NCBI GenBank assembly: GCA_029990205.1
Contig: JAPEKQ010000019.1
Coordinates: 1-53,236, forward strand
Source: a bacterium
GTDB lineage: Bacteria; Joyebacterota; Joyebacteria; Joyebacterales; Joyebacteraceae
DNA length: 53,236 nucleotides
Reading direction: 5' to 3'
Shown: one piece after another, positions 32,672-42,430 of the stretch
Layout: every line of letters starts with the position of its first letter
Position numbering within the stretch: the first letter of the stretch is position 1
Notes under the pieces: generated by a model
Told to the model about the DNA's origin: nothing
What the model saw: only the letters and a program-made list of their open reading frames with translations
The model's database searches: none
Translations under genes and position numbers: made by a program

Positions 32672-34357
32672 CTATTCGCTCCAGGGGTCGTACTTCGCCG
32701 CGATCGGCATGCGCCGGCCCGTCCCGAACGCCTTGCTCGTGACCTTGAGCCCGGGCGCGGCCTGTCGCCGCTTGTACTCGTTGCGGTTGACCGCGGCAAC
32801 GACCCATTCGACCGTCTTGCGGTCGATACCGTTTGACACGATGTCTTTCGGCGACGCGCCCTGATCGACGTAGAGGTCGAGGATGCCGTCGAGCACGTCG
32901 TACGGTGGCAGGCTGTCCTGATCGAGCTGATCAGGGCGAAGCTCCGCCGACGGTGGCTTGTCGAGCGTCGACTGCGGGACGATCTCGCCGCCTTCGTTGA
33001 TGTGCCGCGCGAGCTCGTAGACCATCGTCTTCGGAACGTCGGCAATGACGGAGAGGCCGCCGCTCATGTCCCCGTACAGCGTGCAGTACCCCACTGCGAT
33101 CTCGCTCTTGTTCCCCGTGGAGAGCAGCAGCGCGCCCGTTTCATTCGAGAGCGCCATGAGGATGTTCCCCCGGATTCGCGCCTGGATGTTCTCCTCGGTG
33201 AGCGTCACACCTTCGCCGTCGAGCTGTCCCGCGAGCATCTCCCGGTAGGCGGCGAGCGTGTCGCCGATCGGGATGTTCTCGAAGCGAACACCGAGGTTCG
33301 CCGCGAGCGCCTCGGAGTCCGTGACGCTTCCCTCGGACGAGTACGGTGACGGCATCGTCACGCCGAGCACGTTCTTCGGGCCGACGGCCTCGGCGGCCAG
33401 CGCGCAGACGACGGCCGAATCGATGCCGCCCGAGAGCCCGACGAGGACGGATTCGAACCCGCATTTCGAGACGTAGTCCCGGAGCCCGAGCACGAGCGCC
33501 CGATGGACGGACGCGATGCGGCTGTCGGGCTCGAACGCGATGGCGGGCGGCGCGGCGGCGGTCGCCGTCGCCGCTGCGGCGGCTACGTCGACGTCGATGA
33601 CCTCAACGCTCTCCTCGAAAGCGGGGAGGTATGCGGCGAGCGAACCGTCCGGGCGCACGCAGAGGCTGTGGCCGTCGAAGATGAGCTCGTCGTTCCCGCC
33701 GACCTGGTTGACGAGGACGACCGGGCATCCGTGGCGCTCGGCGTGGCCCGACATCAACCGATAGCGCACCTCGTCTTTCCCCGCATAGAACGGCGACGCG
33801 GAGAGATTGATGAGAACGGTTGCGCCCTGCGCGGCGAGCTCCGCGACAGGATCGGCGCCGTAGATGGTGGTGCGCCAGAGCGAGGGGTCGTTCCAGGCGT
33901 CCTCGCAGACCGTCACGCCGAGACGGTGACCGTTGAACTCCACGATCGAGGTCGCTGTCGCCGCGTCGAAGTACCGCGCCTCGTCGAAGACGTCATAGGT
34001 CGGGAGCAGCATCTTGTGAACGGTCGCTTCGACGGCGCCGGCGCGGAGGAGCACAGCGGAGTTGTGAAGACCCTTGCCGATGATCGTCCCCGTGCGGCGT
34101 ATCGTGCCGACGAGGATGCCGGTCTGCGGGTACCGCGCTGAGATGCCCTCGAGCCGGTCGAGCGCGTGCTCGGCCGCATCGATGAACCAGTCGCGTTCGA
34201 GAAGGTCCTGCGGCGGGTAGCCGGTGAGGAAGAGCTCCGGGAGCACCATCAGGTCGGGCGCCGCGGAGGCCGTGGCCTCAAGGGCCCGCTCGATCTTCGC
34301 GAGGTTCCCGAAGAAGTCTCCGATGGTGGGGTTGAGCTGGGCGATCGCGATACGCAT
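32672..34357 (-). CDS. nadE: Glutamine-dependent NAD+ synthetase
   Basis: A 561-residue two-domain enzyme. The N-terminal nitrilase-type amidase has the triad E41 (VLPELFLTGYPP), K115 (VHKMLLPTYDVF) and C151 (VTVCEDAWN). The C-terminal synthetase has the P-loop GLSGGIDSAV (about 307-316) and STGNKSEIAVGYCTLYGD. It amidates nicotinate adenine dinucleotide with glutamine and ATP. Between the domains lies an Ala/Thr-rich linker (about 258-270). GAGG lies 7 bases before the ATG. It is the first gene of a unit with the two M29 peptidases. Confidence 0.95.
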   Translation of the reverse strand: MRIAIAQLNPTIGDFFGNLAKIERALEATASAAPDLMVLPELFLTGYPPQDLLERDWFIDAAEHALDRLEGISARYPQTGILVGTIRRTGTIIGKGLHNSAVLLRAGAVEATVHKMLLPTYDVFDEARYFDAATATSIVEFNGHRLGVTVCEDAWNDPSLWRTTIYGADPVAELAAQGATVLINLSASPFYAGKDEVRYRLMSGHAERHGCPVVLVNQVGGNDELIFDGHSLCVRPDGSLAAYLPAFEESVEVIDVDVAAAAATATAAAPPAIAFEPDSRIASVHRALVLGLRDYVSKCGFESVLVGLSGGIDSAVVCALAAEAVGPKNVLGVTMPSPYSSEGSVTDSEALAANLGVRFENIPIGDTLAAYREMLAGQLDGEGVTLTEENIQARIRGNILMALSNETGALLLSTGNKSEIAVGYCTLYGDMSGGLSVIADVPKTMVYELARHINEGGEIVPQSTLDKPPSAELRPDQLDQDSLPPYDVLDGILDLYVDQGASPKDIVSNGIDRKTVEWVVAAVNRNEYKRRQAAPGLKVTSKAFGTGRRMPIAAKYDPWSE

Positions 34358-34444
34358 CTCTCAAGCCTCCTCGAGCAGCCTGATTCGACCGGGCGGTCAT
34401 CGCGTGCCCGGGGTCACGGCGCGCGCTCTGCATGTCGACTGCCC

Positions 34445-34473
34445 ATGATACCGCCCCCGGAGGGTCGGTTCCA
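34445..34473 (-). promoter_or_regulatory. Possible promoter for nadE
   Basis: On the minus strand TATCAT (34450-34445; 5 of 6 consensus) lies 17 bases after a weak TGGAAC (34473-34468). Position and strand suit nadE. The rest of the 250-bp nadE/diguanylate cyclase gap shows no gene. Confidence 0.35.
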
Positions 34474-34607
34474 GCAGGAACGGCCCCGTGTATGCGGGTT
34501 TTCCGGGCCTCCATGGCGGCCGCCGGTCACACAGATGATGGCACATGTCTTGCATTCTTCACCGGTGAGAGGGTGCATGCTCGATATTCCTGAAGGGGGA
34601 ACCAGTC

Positions 34608-36278
34608 ATGAGTAACGGTCCTGAGTCCGGCCACGGTCGGACGCTGCTCGCGCGCAGACGTCGGAGCGTCTTCCGAGAACTCTTCGCTTCCATGATCTCG
34701 TTCGGCATCGGGGTCGGAATCCTCTTCCCGCCGTTCGCGTCGTGGACGCTCGGGTCATCCGAGGCGATGTCCGTGCGTTTCTTCGCGATGTGTCTGGGAG
34801 CCGGTCTGACCGTCGGTGCCGCGAACTTCATGCTCTTCCGCATCTTCGTGACGCGGGAGATGCGCCGGGTCGTCGACGGGATGACTCACATCAACGAATC
34901 GGTCGCGCGTGCGGAGGGGACGGGTGGTGAGTGCGCGGACGACTGCATGCTGGCCGTCACGAGCGACGATCTCATTGGTGAGATGTCGACTGCGTTCAAC
35001 GGAATGGCGGAGGCGATCGGCCGCCGTATCTCGGTCGAGAGCACGACGCGCGCGCTCCTTGCAGAGCTCTCGGGCACGATGGATCTTGAGATCGTGACCG
35101 ACAAGATCCTCAAGGGGCTTGCGAGCATCTGCGGCGCCAACTCGGGCGTGCTGTACGCCGACACCGGCACCCGGATGGAGCTCATGCAGACCTTCGGTAT
35201 CGACGTGACCAATGAACTTCCGAAGGTTCTGGACGCGAAGCAGGGACTGACCAGTCGCGCGCTCGCGACGGGAAACCCGATTCATGTCGTTCCCGAGCGC
35301 GACGGTTTCACATGGTTCAACACCTCGACGCCGTTCGGCCAGATGCGTCCGAAGTCGATCGGGCTCGTGCCGCTGATGGCCGAGCAGCGGGTCGTCGGTC
35401 TTGTCGCGCTCTCCTGCGCGAAGGGGGAGCTCGACGCGGACCAGCGAGCGCTTCTCGAGACGATGCGCAAGCAGTCGGCTCCGTATCTTGCGACGGCGAT
35501 CATGCACCGCAAGGTCGAGGACCTCGCGGCGGTCGATGAGCTGACGCATCTGCTCAACCGGCGCTTCGGCATGAGGCGGCTGAGCGAGGAGTTCTCCCGC
35601 TCCGTCCGTCACGGCGTGCCGGTGAGCGTCATCATGCTCGACATCGACAAGTTCAAGGACTTCAACGATACATACGGGCACGACGCAGGCGACGCGGTGC
35701 TGGTCGCGGTGAGTCGTGTCATCGAGGACAGCATCCGCTCCGGCGATGTGGCCTTCCGCTACGGCGGGGAGGAGCTCGTGGTTGTGACGCCGGGGATGGG
35801 TCTCAACGACGCCGCGGCGATGGCGGAGCGCGTGCGCAGACTCATCGCCAGCACGAAGGTCAAGTGGGGCGGCCAGACGCTCTCGGTCACCGTGAGCGTG
35901 GGCGCCGCTTCGTGGCCGGTCGTGAGGGCATCGACGCCGGAAGAGCTTGTCTCGTACGCCGATATGGCGATGTATGAGGCGAAGCATGGCGGCAGGAACC
36001 GCGTGGCTCTCAACGACGGCGACCGCGTCATCGAGACGTCGGAGGTCCGGACGAGCGCCATCGAGAAGGACCAGACCAGCGCAAGGCCGACGGCGAAGCG
36101 GCAGCGCAAGAGCCCGCCGAAGCGCTCACCAAAGAGTTCGCCCGGGAAGCCATCGGGCAGCGCGGGCAAGAGCGGTGGCCGGAGCAAGCAGAGACCGAGG
36201 CGGGCCGACGGAAAGAAGCCAGGGCAACGCACGGACAAGCCGGAGGGCCGCAAGGACAAGCCGCCCAGGGGCGAGTAG
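34608..36278 (+). CDS. Diguanylate cyclase: membrane segments, HAMP-like, GAF, GGDEF, long basic tail
   Basis: A 556-residue protein. Two membrane helices (about 24-45 and 57-80) precede a HAMP-like stretch (about 80-140), a GAF domain (about 145-300) and a GGDEF domain (about 305-470). The active site is GGEEL (386-390) and an intact inhibitory I-site RSGD (377-380) lies five residues before it. It should make c-di-GMP from GTP with product inhibition, under control of a signal sensed by GAF. From about residue 480 to the end runs a disordered tail rich in Lys, Arg, Pro and Ser (KSPPKRSPKSSPGKPSGS and onward), not part of any known cyclase domain. GGGGG precedes the ATG. Confidence 0.9.
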   Translation: MSNGPESGHGRTLLARRRRSVFRELFASMISFGIGVGILFPPFASWTLGSSEAMSVRFFAMCLGAGLTVGAANFMLFRIFVTREMRRVVDGMTHINESVARAEGTGGECADDCMLAVTSDDLIGEMSTAFNGMAEAIGRRISVESTTRALLAELSGTMDLEIVTDKILKGLASICGANSGVLYADTGTRMELMQTFGIDVTNELPKVLDAKQGLTSRALATGNPIHVVPERDGFTWFNTSTPFGQMRPKSIGLVPLMAEQRVVGLVALSCAKGELDADQRALLETMRKQSAPYLATAIMHRKVEDLAAVDELTHLLNRRFGMRRLSEEFSRSVRHGVPVSVIMLDIDKFKDFNDTYGHDAGDAVLVAVSRVIEDSIRSGDVAFRYGGEELVVVTPGMGLNDAAAMAERVRRLIASTKVKWGGQTLSVTVSVGAASWPVVRASTPEELVSYADMAMYEAKHGGRNRVALNDGDRVIETSEVRTSAIEKDQTSARPTAKRQRKSPPKRSPKSSPGKPSGSAGKSGGRSKQRPRRADGKKPGQRTDKPEGRKDKPPRGE

Positions 36279-36328
36279 GTCGGTCGCTGGTCGAAGGATC
36301 GCCGGGCGGATGCCCGGCGTGGGACAGG

Positions 36329-38185
36329 CTACTCCACGTCTCGGCGACGCTCGCCGAGAAGGATGATGTGCCGGAGCTCCTCGGGGCTGCGCGCCTTCGC
36401 CCACCGGTCATCGAAGTCCGGAGCCTGCGTGATCTGGGCGATGTGCATGAGTGCGCGGAGGTGGTAGTTCCTCTCATCGCGCGAACCCATCAGAACGAAC
36501 ACCGCGTGGACCGGAGGCATTTCATCATCGAACGAGATGCCCGGTTTTGACCGCGCGAGCAGGATGTTGAAGACTCCTTCTCCCTCGACGACGATGTGGG
36601 GGATGGCAAGACCGGGGCGGAGCGCGGTTGTCGACTCCGCCTCTCTTCGTTTCAGAAGCGCCAGCACCTCGCCCGCCTCCATGCCGAGCTGGAGCCCCAG
36701 TATCTTCGAGATCCTCTCGAAGAACGCGTTGACCCCCTCCGCCTGATCGATGTCGATCACGATACCCGCCTTGATGAGCGAGTCGAACCGGTCCTCGATG
36801 ATGCTGTCCCGTTCCTGAAGGATCCCGCGGAGCTCGGTCTCGAGTGTCGACGTGGCGAGCTCGCGCGATGTGACGCGCTGGACGATCTGGATGAGCGCGG
36901 AGTCTCGCGTCTCGTGGACGCCGGCATAGAGCAGATACCAGAGCAGACTCACCGCGAAGAACACGCCGGCGATGGCAAGCGGGACCATCCCCATCTCGAA
37001 GAGCAGGAAGCCGTACACGAGGATCGCGACTATCTGTATCCACGGATAGAGAGGAGCCCGGAACGTCGGTCGGTATCCCTGGATCCGGCTCTCCCGCATC
37101 ATGATGACCGAGACGTTCACGAGCAGGAACAGGAGGATCATCATCGTGGAGGCGGTCTTGACGAGCGTCTCGAGGTCGAGGAACACGATCACCGCGATCA
37201 TGAACGCCGTCGTCAGGAAGATAGCGATGTGTGGCGTACCAAAGCGCTTGTTGACGTGACCGAGCACCGACGGCAGGAGTCTGTCGCGGCTCATCGCCAT
37301 CGGCGTCCTGGAGGCGGAGAGGATTCCCGCGTTCCCGGTCGTCGTGAACGCGATGAGCGCGGCGATCGTGAGGATGATGAGTCCCGGGGCGCCGGCGACG
37401 GCGTTGGCGGCGGTTGAGAGCGGCGTGCGCGATGCGGCGAGGACGTCGCCTTCGAGCACGCCGATCGTCGCGAACACGGCAAGGACGTACAGGGTCGTGA
37501 CAATGGCGAATGCGAGGAACATCGCGAGAGGAACGTTGCGGCCCGGGTTCTTGACCTCCTCGGCCACCCCCGCGATCTTCGTCAGCCCGCCGAACGAGAC
37601 GAACACAAGACCGGCCGTTGCGAAGAGGGCGGTGTTCCCGTGCGGCATGAACGGCGCGAAGCGCGTGACATCGACCTCGGGGAGTCCGACCACGAGGTAG
37701 TACGCGATGGTCGCGAGGAGACCGACGACCAGCACGGACTGGAAGCGTCCGGCGTGCCGGGTGCCGACGAGGTTGATGAGCGTGAACAGGATGCAGAGCC
37801 CGCTCGCGATGGCCTTGATCTGCCAGACGGAGATCTCGGGGAAGAGCAGAATGGCGAACGATCCCATGCCGACGAGCGCGAACGCGGACTTGAGCGACAA
37901 CGAGAGCCAGGACGCCATCCCGCCGACGGTCCCGAACGCGCCGCCCAGGCTGCGTTCGATGTAGAAGTAGGTACCGCCCGCCTTGGGCATGGCTGTGGCG
38001 AGTTCGGCCTTGCTCAGAAGCGCCGGGATGATCAGGATGCCGGCGAGCACGTACGCGAGCACGGCGGAGGGTCCCGCCTTCGCGAACGCGATGCCGGGCA
38101 GCACGAACAGTCCGGAGCTGATCATCGCGCCGGCTGCGATACAGAAGACGTCGAGCAGCGTGAGCTCACGCCGGAGTTCGGACAC
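36329..38185 (-). CDS. APC-superfamily amino acid transporter fused to a PTS EIIA (fructose/nitrogen type) domain
   Basis: A 618-residue protein. Residues about 1-430 hold 12 membrane spans of the APC family (LDVFCIAAGAMISSGLFVLP; KAGGTYFYIERSLG). The C-terminal ~150 residues are an EIIA type-2 domain: FFERISKILGLQLGMEAGEV, then LRPGLAIPHIVVEGEG with the phosphorylatable histidine, and PVHAVFVLMGSRDERNYHL. Transport of an amino acid under control of PTS phosphorylation is inferred. No EI or HPr gene is in the window, so the phosphate source is unknown. The start is a GTG preceded by GGGGGC. It ends a four-gene minus-strand run (MBL, VOC, small membrane protein, this). Confidence 0.9.
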   Translation of the reverse strand: MSELRRELTLLDVFCIAAGAMISSGLFVLPGIAFAKAGPSAVLAYVLAGILIIPALLSKAELATAMPKAGGTYFYIERSLGGAFGTVGGMASWLSLSLKSAFALVGMGSFAILLFPEISVWQIKAIASGLCILFTLINLVGTRHAGRFQSVLVVGLLATIAYYLVVGLPEVDVTRFAPFMPHGNTALFATAGLVFVSFGGLTKIAGVAEEVKNPGRNVPLAMFLAFAIVTTLYVLAVFATIGVLEGDVLAASRTPLSTAANAVAGAPGLIILTIAALIAFTTTGNAGILSASRTPMAMSRDRLLPSVLGHVNKRFGTPHIAIFLTTAFMIAVIVFLDLETLVKTASTMMILLFLLVNVSVIMMRESRIQGYRPTFRAPLYPWIQIVAILVYGFLLFEMGMVPLAIAGVFFAVSLLWYLLYAGVHETRDSALIQIVQRVTSRELATSTLETELRGILQERDSIIEDRFDSLIKAGIVIDIDQAEGVNAFFERISKILGLQLGMEAGEVLALLKRREAESTTALRPGLAIPHIVVEGEGVFNILLARSKPGISFDDEMPPVHAVFVLMGSRDERNYHLRALMHIAQITQAPDFDDRWAKARSPEELRHIILLGERRRDVE

Positions 38186-38203
38186 TTCGGGCGCCCCCGT
38201 TCG

Positions 38204-38551
38204 CTAGCGTTCCCTCAGCGCGCCGCCGATGATGCCGCCGACCATGCCGAGTATGCCGAAGTAGAGCTCGGCAATGATAAAGCCGCCACCCATGACAGCG
38301 CCCGCGAGACCGCCGGCCGCAGCGCCCGCCGGTCCCATCGCCAGCCCGCCGATGAAGATGCCAGACGTGGCCAGGATGATCGTCGCGAGAACCGCGAGGA
38401 GCGTACCGCTCAGGAATCCGGCGAGCGATCCGCGCGCCACGCCTCCGGCCATTACTCCAGCCACGAAGCCGGCGATCATCGGGCCGATGACCGGTATTTC
38501 ACCCAGGACGGCCATGCAGATGCCGCCCACCAGGACTGCCAGCACGATCAT
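38204..38551 (-). CDS. Small glycine-rich membrane protein, unknown function
   Basis: A 115-residue, very hydrophobic protein with three or four membrane segments and many glycines (GPAGAAAGGLAGAVMGGGF). It resembles small DUF5518-like membrane proteins. It starts 3 bases after the VOC stop and ends 18 bases before the transporter start, so it is coupled to both. Confidence 0.7.
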   Translation of the reverse strand: MIVLAVLVGGICMAVLGEIPVIGPMIAGFVAGVMAGGVARGSLAGFLSGTLLAVLATIILATSGIFIGGLAMGPAGAAAGGLAGAVMGGGFIIAELYFGILGMVGGIIGGALRER

Positions 38552-38554
38552 CGG

Positions 38555-38911
38555 CTACCCCTTGTTCTCGTAGATCATGACCGGGATCTGGTCGATGTCC
38601 ATGAAGAGGGCCCACCAGCCGATGTTGGGGATCTCCGTCCGGTCGACGAGGACCTGGCCGCCCGCCTCCTTGACCTTCCCGAGCGTCTCGTCGATGTTGT
38701 CGACGAGGAAGTAGATGCTCAGGGCGTTCGCCGGAACGTGCTCCGGCTTCTTCATCATCCCGCCCATCGGTTCCTTGCCGGTGTCGATGGCGATGTAGCC
38801 GGGCATGTTGTCGTACTCGGAGAACTTCCAGTCGAAGACGCTGCCGTAGAATGCCTGCGACTTCGCCGTGTCACCCACCATCAGCTCGAAGTAGCACACG
38901 TGGTTCGCCAT
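38555..38911 (-). CDS. VOC-family (glyoxalase/bleomycin-resistance-like) protein
   Basis: A 118-residue single VOC domain. CYFELMVGDTAKSQAFYGSV is the first beta-alpha-beta unit, GYIAIDTGKEPMGGMM and SIYFLVDNIDETLGKVKEAG follow, and MIYENKG ends it. The family binds a metal and varied small molecules; the closest annotated group is the 'glyoxalase-like' type. AGGAG precedes ATG 38911; the longer upstream frame runs into the next gene. Confidence 0.88.
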   Translation of the reverse strand: MANHVCYFELMVGDTAKSQAFYGSVFDWKFSEYDNMPGYIAIDTGKEPMGGMMKKPEHVPANALSIYFLVDNIDETLGKVKEAGGQVLVDRTEIPNIGWWALFMDIDQIPVMIYENKG

Positions 38912-38943
38912 GCTTCGTTCTCCTTTCGTCTGTTCCCGCAATC

Positions 38944-39654
38944 CTACAACAGCGGGATCCGTGTTCCCAGTCCGCTCGGAACATATCCGTCGCCGAACAC
39001 CTCGGCGAGGATCTGACAGCTTCTCTCGCCCGTGCAGTGCGACGGAGCGATGAGTTCCACACCCTGACGCTGGAGCTTCTCCGCGAGCTCGCCGACCGCC
39101 TTCCTGCTCTGGCGCTTGAGGTGAAACCCGCCGATGACAAGCCGGACCGGAACGCCGAACAGCTCGTCCGCCGTCTCGACCATCACATCGAGTCCGGGGT
39201 GCGCGCATCCCGTGAGAAGCGAGGCCCCGCCATCCCCGTCGAGTATCAGAGCCTGCTCCGCCCGGCGTCCGCCGACCACGCCTGTGGTCGCAACACCCGG
39301 AGCGATCTCCCCACCATCGCTGACGATCACGGGCGTCGCGCCCGTCTGCTCTACCTGTTGGATCTGCTCCGGCTTCACGCCCTCCGGCAGGAAGACCTCG
39401 ATGCGATGGTTCGCCCTGAGGAACCCCATGAGGCCACCCATGTGGTCATCGTGTGTGTGAGAGATGACGACCGCGTCCACCTCGGATGGCGAGACACGGA
39501 GCGCGAGCATGTTCGAGAGGAGCTTGTCGGGACTCGCGCCCGTATCGAAGAGAATGCGGCGACTGTAGCCGAACACAACGGCTGCAAACCCCCATCCGGT
39601 CTTCAGTCCGCGTGTCCGCGCGACGTTGTCGAACACGACGTGGGCGTAGCGCAC
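38944..39654 (-). CDS. Metallo-beta-lactamase-fold hydrolase (MptA/RFAP-synthase-like group)
   Basis: A 236-residue MBL-fold protein. ILFDTGASPDKLLSNM and SHTHDDHMGGL (zinc site) are clear; LLTGCAHPGLDVMVE and LVIGGFHL are typical of the 'beta-ribofuranosylaminobenzene 5'-phosphate synthase-like' COG1237 group, and PSHCTGERSC ends the site. The true substrate is unknown. The start is GTG 39654 with GGAG 7 bases upstream. Confidence 0.85.
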   Translation of the reverse strand: MRYAHVVFDNVARTRGLKTGWGFAAVVFGYSRRILFDTGASPDKLLSNMLALRVSPSEVDAVVISHTHDDHMGGLMGFLRANHRIEVFLPEGVKPEQIQQVEQTGATPVIVSDGGEIAPGVATTGVVGGRRAEQALILDGDGGASLLTGCAHPGLDVMVETADELFGVPVRLVIGGFHLKRQSRKAVGELAEKLQRQGVELIAPSHCTGERSCQILAEVFGDGYVPSGLGTRIPLL

Positions 39655-39727
39655 TCGCGCACTCCTGTGAGGTGTGAGCGACGGTCAGCTCATTCTACCG
39701 GCGAGAGGGTCCGCGCGCAAGGGCCGG

Positions 39728-40150
39728 TCACGTCGTGTACTTCGACATAATCGTCAACTCGCCACGTTCGAACCATCCCGCCTTGTGCCAGAATTCCAGC
39801 GAGCCATGATTGCTCCGGTACACGAACAGATGGCATTTGTCGATGCCGGCCTCCCGAAGCGCATCAAGACACCGATCGGTCATGGCGCTCCCGAGGCCGC
39901 TGCGCTGGTGCGACTCCGCGACCGCGAGGTGGTGGATGTAGCCGCGTCTGCCGTCGTGGCCGCAGAGCACGGCGCCCACGAGGTCGTCGCCGTCCCGGGC
40001 GACGAAACACATCCCCGGGTTGCGTTCGATGAACTGCTCGAGTCCGTCCGGCTTGTCCGCGTCCGAGAGGCCAACGCCCTCGGAGCGTTCCCAGAGCGCG
40101 ACCACCTCCCGGCGATCGTCGAGCGTCATAGGGAGGATGCTGGCATCCAT
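39728..40150 (-). CDS. GNAT-family N-acetyltransferase
   Basis: A 140-residue acetyltransferase. YIHHLAVAESHQRSGLGSAM is motif A (Q/RxxGxG/A) and DKCHLFVYRSNHGSLEFWHKAGW is the C-terminal block. It is of RimI/ArsN2-like size. ATG 40150 is chosen over the GTG at 40156 because GGGGG lies 5 bases before it. The target is unknown. Confidence 0.85.
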   Translation of the reverse strand: MDASILPMTLDDRREVVALWERSEGVGLSDADKPDGLEQFIERNPGMCFVARDGDDLVGAVLCGHDGRRGYIHHLAVAESHQRSGLGSAMTDRCLDALREAGIDKCHLFVYRSNHGSLEFWHKAGWFERGELTIMSKYTT

Positions 40151-40211
40151 ATCCACCCCCTTTGGATCCTCGGTCGAGCGGGGTGAGCCCGACCGTTCCT
40201 GTCGCCGCGCG

Positions 40212-42395
40212 CTATTCGGTCATCCCCAGCTGGGACATGAGGAACGCGTAGTAGTCGACGTACTGCTTGCGGATGGCCGTCATCCGTGCGGCGAGACCAT
40301 GTCCGGCCTGCCTTTCGAGCCTGAGGAGGATCGGGCGCGCAGGCGTGTCGCCGGACGGAGCGATCGCCTGCATTCGCGCGGTCATCTTCATCGCGTGCGC
40401 CGGGTGGACCCGCGAGTCCGACTCGCCGGCGGTGAAGTAGACGGCAGGCTGCGTCGCGTCCTCGTTGATGCGATGGTACGGTGAGTACTCGTAGATGTAC
40501 TCGAACTCCTCCGGGATGTCCGGGTTGCCGTACTCCGGCGTCCAGATCATCGCGCCGAGGAGCATGTGGTATCGGACCATGTCCAGAAGCGGCACGTCGC
40601 AGATAGCGGCCGCGGCCAGGTCCGGGCGCTGCGTGACGAAGGCTCCGACAAGGAGCCCGCCGTTCGACCCGCCCCAGACGGCCAGCTTCTCGGGGCTGGT
40701 GTACCCTTTCTCAACGAGCCACTCGGCCGCTGCGATGAAGTCGTCGAACGTGTTCTGCTTGTTCGCGAGCATCCCGTCCTGGTGCCACTCCTCGCCGTAC
40801 TCGCTCCCGCCGCGGAGGTTCGTGTTCGCGATGATGCCGCCGTGCTCGAGCCACCAGTAGACGTTGCGCGTGAACCCCGGGGTCTGCGCCACGCCGAACC
40901 CGCCGTATCCGTTGAGCATCGTCGGGTTCGATCCGTCCATCGGCATGTCCTTGCGCCGGGTCACGAACATCGAGACCGGCGTGCCGTCCTTCGACTCGCA
41001 CCAGACCTGCTCGGTGAGGTACGGCGACCGGTCGACGGGCGCCTCGACCGCCATGTACTCGGTCATCTCGCCGGTGGAGATCTCGTAGCGGTAGACCGTC
41101 GGAGGGAAGAGGTAGGAGCTGACGAGCAGGAACGCATCGTCCTGCCCCCAGTCGGCCGTCACGTCGCCGACGCTGCAGTGCTCGGGAAGCGGGATGTCGC
41201 GGAGCATCTCTCCGGCGAGCGAGTACTCGCGGAGCGCCGACTCGGCGTTCTCGAGCGTGTGCACGAGCAGCCGGTCGCCGGCGTCGCGGAGCCAGCTGAT
41301 GCTGTGCTCGCCCTCCGGGATGATGAGCTCCCAGTTCTCGCGAACGGGGTCCGCGAGATCGATGCGAAAGACCTGACCCTTCGGCGCGTCGAGGTTCGTC
41401 ATCAGGTAGATGTGCCCCTCGATGACCGGCCCCCAGGAGCGCGCCTCCTCGCCGACGATGAGAGGCATGAGTTCGCCGCCGGCGGCCCGGTCACGGAAGA
41501 GGATGTCGTTGCGTCCCCCGCCCTGGTGCACGTAGACGAGTTCGTAGCGACCGTCGCGAGAGACCGCCGCGCTCGGCCACGTGTAGATGTTGTCGGGATC
41601 CTCGTAGACGAGCGGGTCGTTGGCCCAGTCATCGCCGAGCGCGTGGAAATAGACCTTTCGATGATAGAAGAGCTCCTCGTCAGGCACCTCGCCCTGTGAC
41701 GGGAAGCGCGCGTAGTAGAAGCCCGTTCCGTCAGGGAGCCAGGAGAGGCCCGATGCGCGCGTGTTCGGAATCTCATCGGTCAGGTGCTCGCCGGTATCGA
41801 CGTCCATGATGCGGAGCAGGCTCATCTCGCTCCCGCCCTCCGAGGTGCCGTACGCCAGGAGCTTCCCGTCGAACGAGGGATACCACCAGTCGAGGCTGAT
41901 CGACGCATCCTCGCTGCCGAGCTGGTCCGGGTCGAGGACGACGCGGGGCTCGGCATCGTACGACTCGCGCAGGTAGAGCACCATCTGTTCGTTCCACGGA
42001 TCACGCCGCATGAAGAAGAGCCGTCCCTCGCGGTCCCAGAGCGTTCCGATCGCCGGGATCTCGAAGAGCTGCTCGAGCCGGGCGTCGATCGCGCCCCGAA
42101 CGGAGACGGCGCCCAGCACCTCGTCGGTGTAGGCGTTCTGCGCGTCCGCCCACGCCTGGACCTCCTCGGTCTCGAAGTCCTCGAGCCAGCGGTACGGGTC
42201 GGCGATGACGACACCGTGCACCGTGTCGACGACGGTCTCGACGCGCGTCGCCGGAGGCGTCGGGACGGGTGGCGGGGTTGGCGGAGCCGCCGACACGAGG
42301 GTGACGGCAAGCACGGTGATGAAGATCGTCATGGCGGCGGGGCTGACGGGCGTGCGGCGAGATGGAACGGCGGAGCGGATCCAGCGTCCTGACAT
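40212..42395 (-). CDS. Exported S9A prolyl oligopeptidase
   Basis: A 727-residue serine peptidase. An N-terminal hydrophobic stretch ([17 protein letters not shown]) followed by a proline-rich linker indicates export or a membrane anchor. A beta-propeller domain (about 70-470) starts with [11 protein letters not shown]. The alpha/beta-hydrolase domain has S577 in [12 protein letters not shown]660 in GESDSRV and H699 in RQAGHGLA; the 39-residue Asp-His spacing matches porcine POP. It cleaves after proline in short peptides, plausibly finishing peptides released by the C25 protease. GAAGGAGACAGAC precedes ATG 42395. Confidence 0.93.
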   Translation of the reverse strand: MSGRWIRSAVPSRRTPVSPAAMTIFITVLAVTLVSAAPPTPPPVPTPPATRVETVVDTVHGVVIADPYRWLEDFETEEVQAWADAQNAYTDEVLGAVSVRGAIDARLEQLFEIPAIGTLWDREGRLFFMRRDPWNEQMVLYLRESYDAEPRVVLDPDQLGSEDASISLDWWYPSFDGKLLAYGTSEGGSEMSLLRIMDVDTGEHLTDEIPNTRASGLSWLPDGTGFYYARFPSQGEVPDEELFYHRKVYFHALGDDWANDPLVYEDPDNIYTWPSAAVSRDGRYELVYVHQGGGRNDILFRDRAAGGELMPLIVGEEARSWGPVIEGHIYLMTNLDAPKGQVFRIDLADPVRENWELIIPEGEHSISWLRDAGDRLLVHTLENAESALREYSLAGEMLRDIPLPEHCSVGDVTADWGQDDAFLLVSSYLFPPTVYRYEISTGEMTEYMAVEAPVDRSPYLTEQVWCESKDGTPVSMFVTRRKDMPMDGSNPTMLNGYGGFGVAQTPGFTRNVYWWLEHGGIIANTNLRGGSEYGEEWHQDGMLANKQNTFDDFIAAAEWLVEKGYTSPEKLAVWGGSNGGLLVGAFVTQRPDLAAAAICDVPLLDMVRYHMLLGAMIWTPEYGNPDIPEEFEYIYEYSPYHRINEDATQPAVYFTAGESDSRVHPAHAMKMTARMQAIAPSGDTPARPILLRLERQAGHGLAARMTAIRKQYVDYYAFLMSQLGMTE

Positions 42396-42430
42396 GTCTG
42401 TCTCCTTCGGAGTGGAGGTGTTGTTCCGTT

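Noticed and set aside
32596-33045. N-terminal extension of the second M29 aminopeptidase
   Set aside because: It is antiparallel-frame noise inside nadE; the paralogue alignment fixes the start at GTG 32595.
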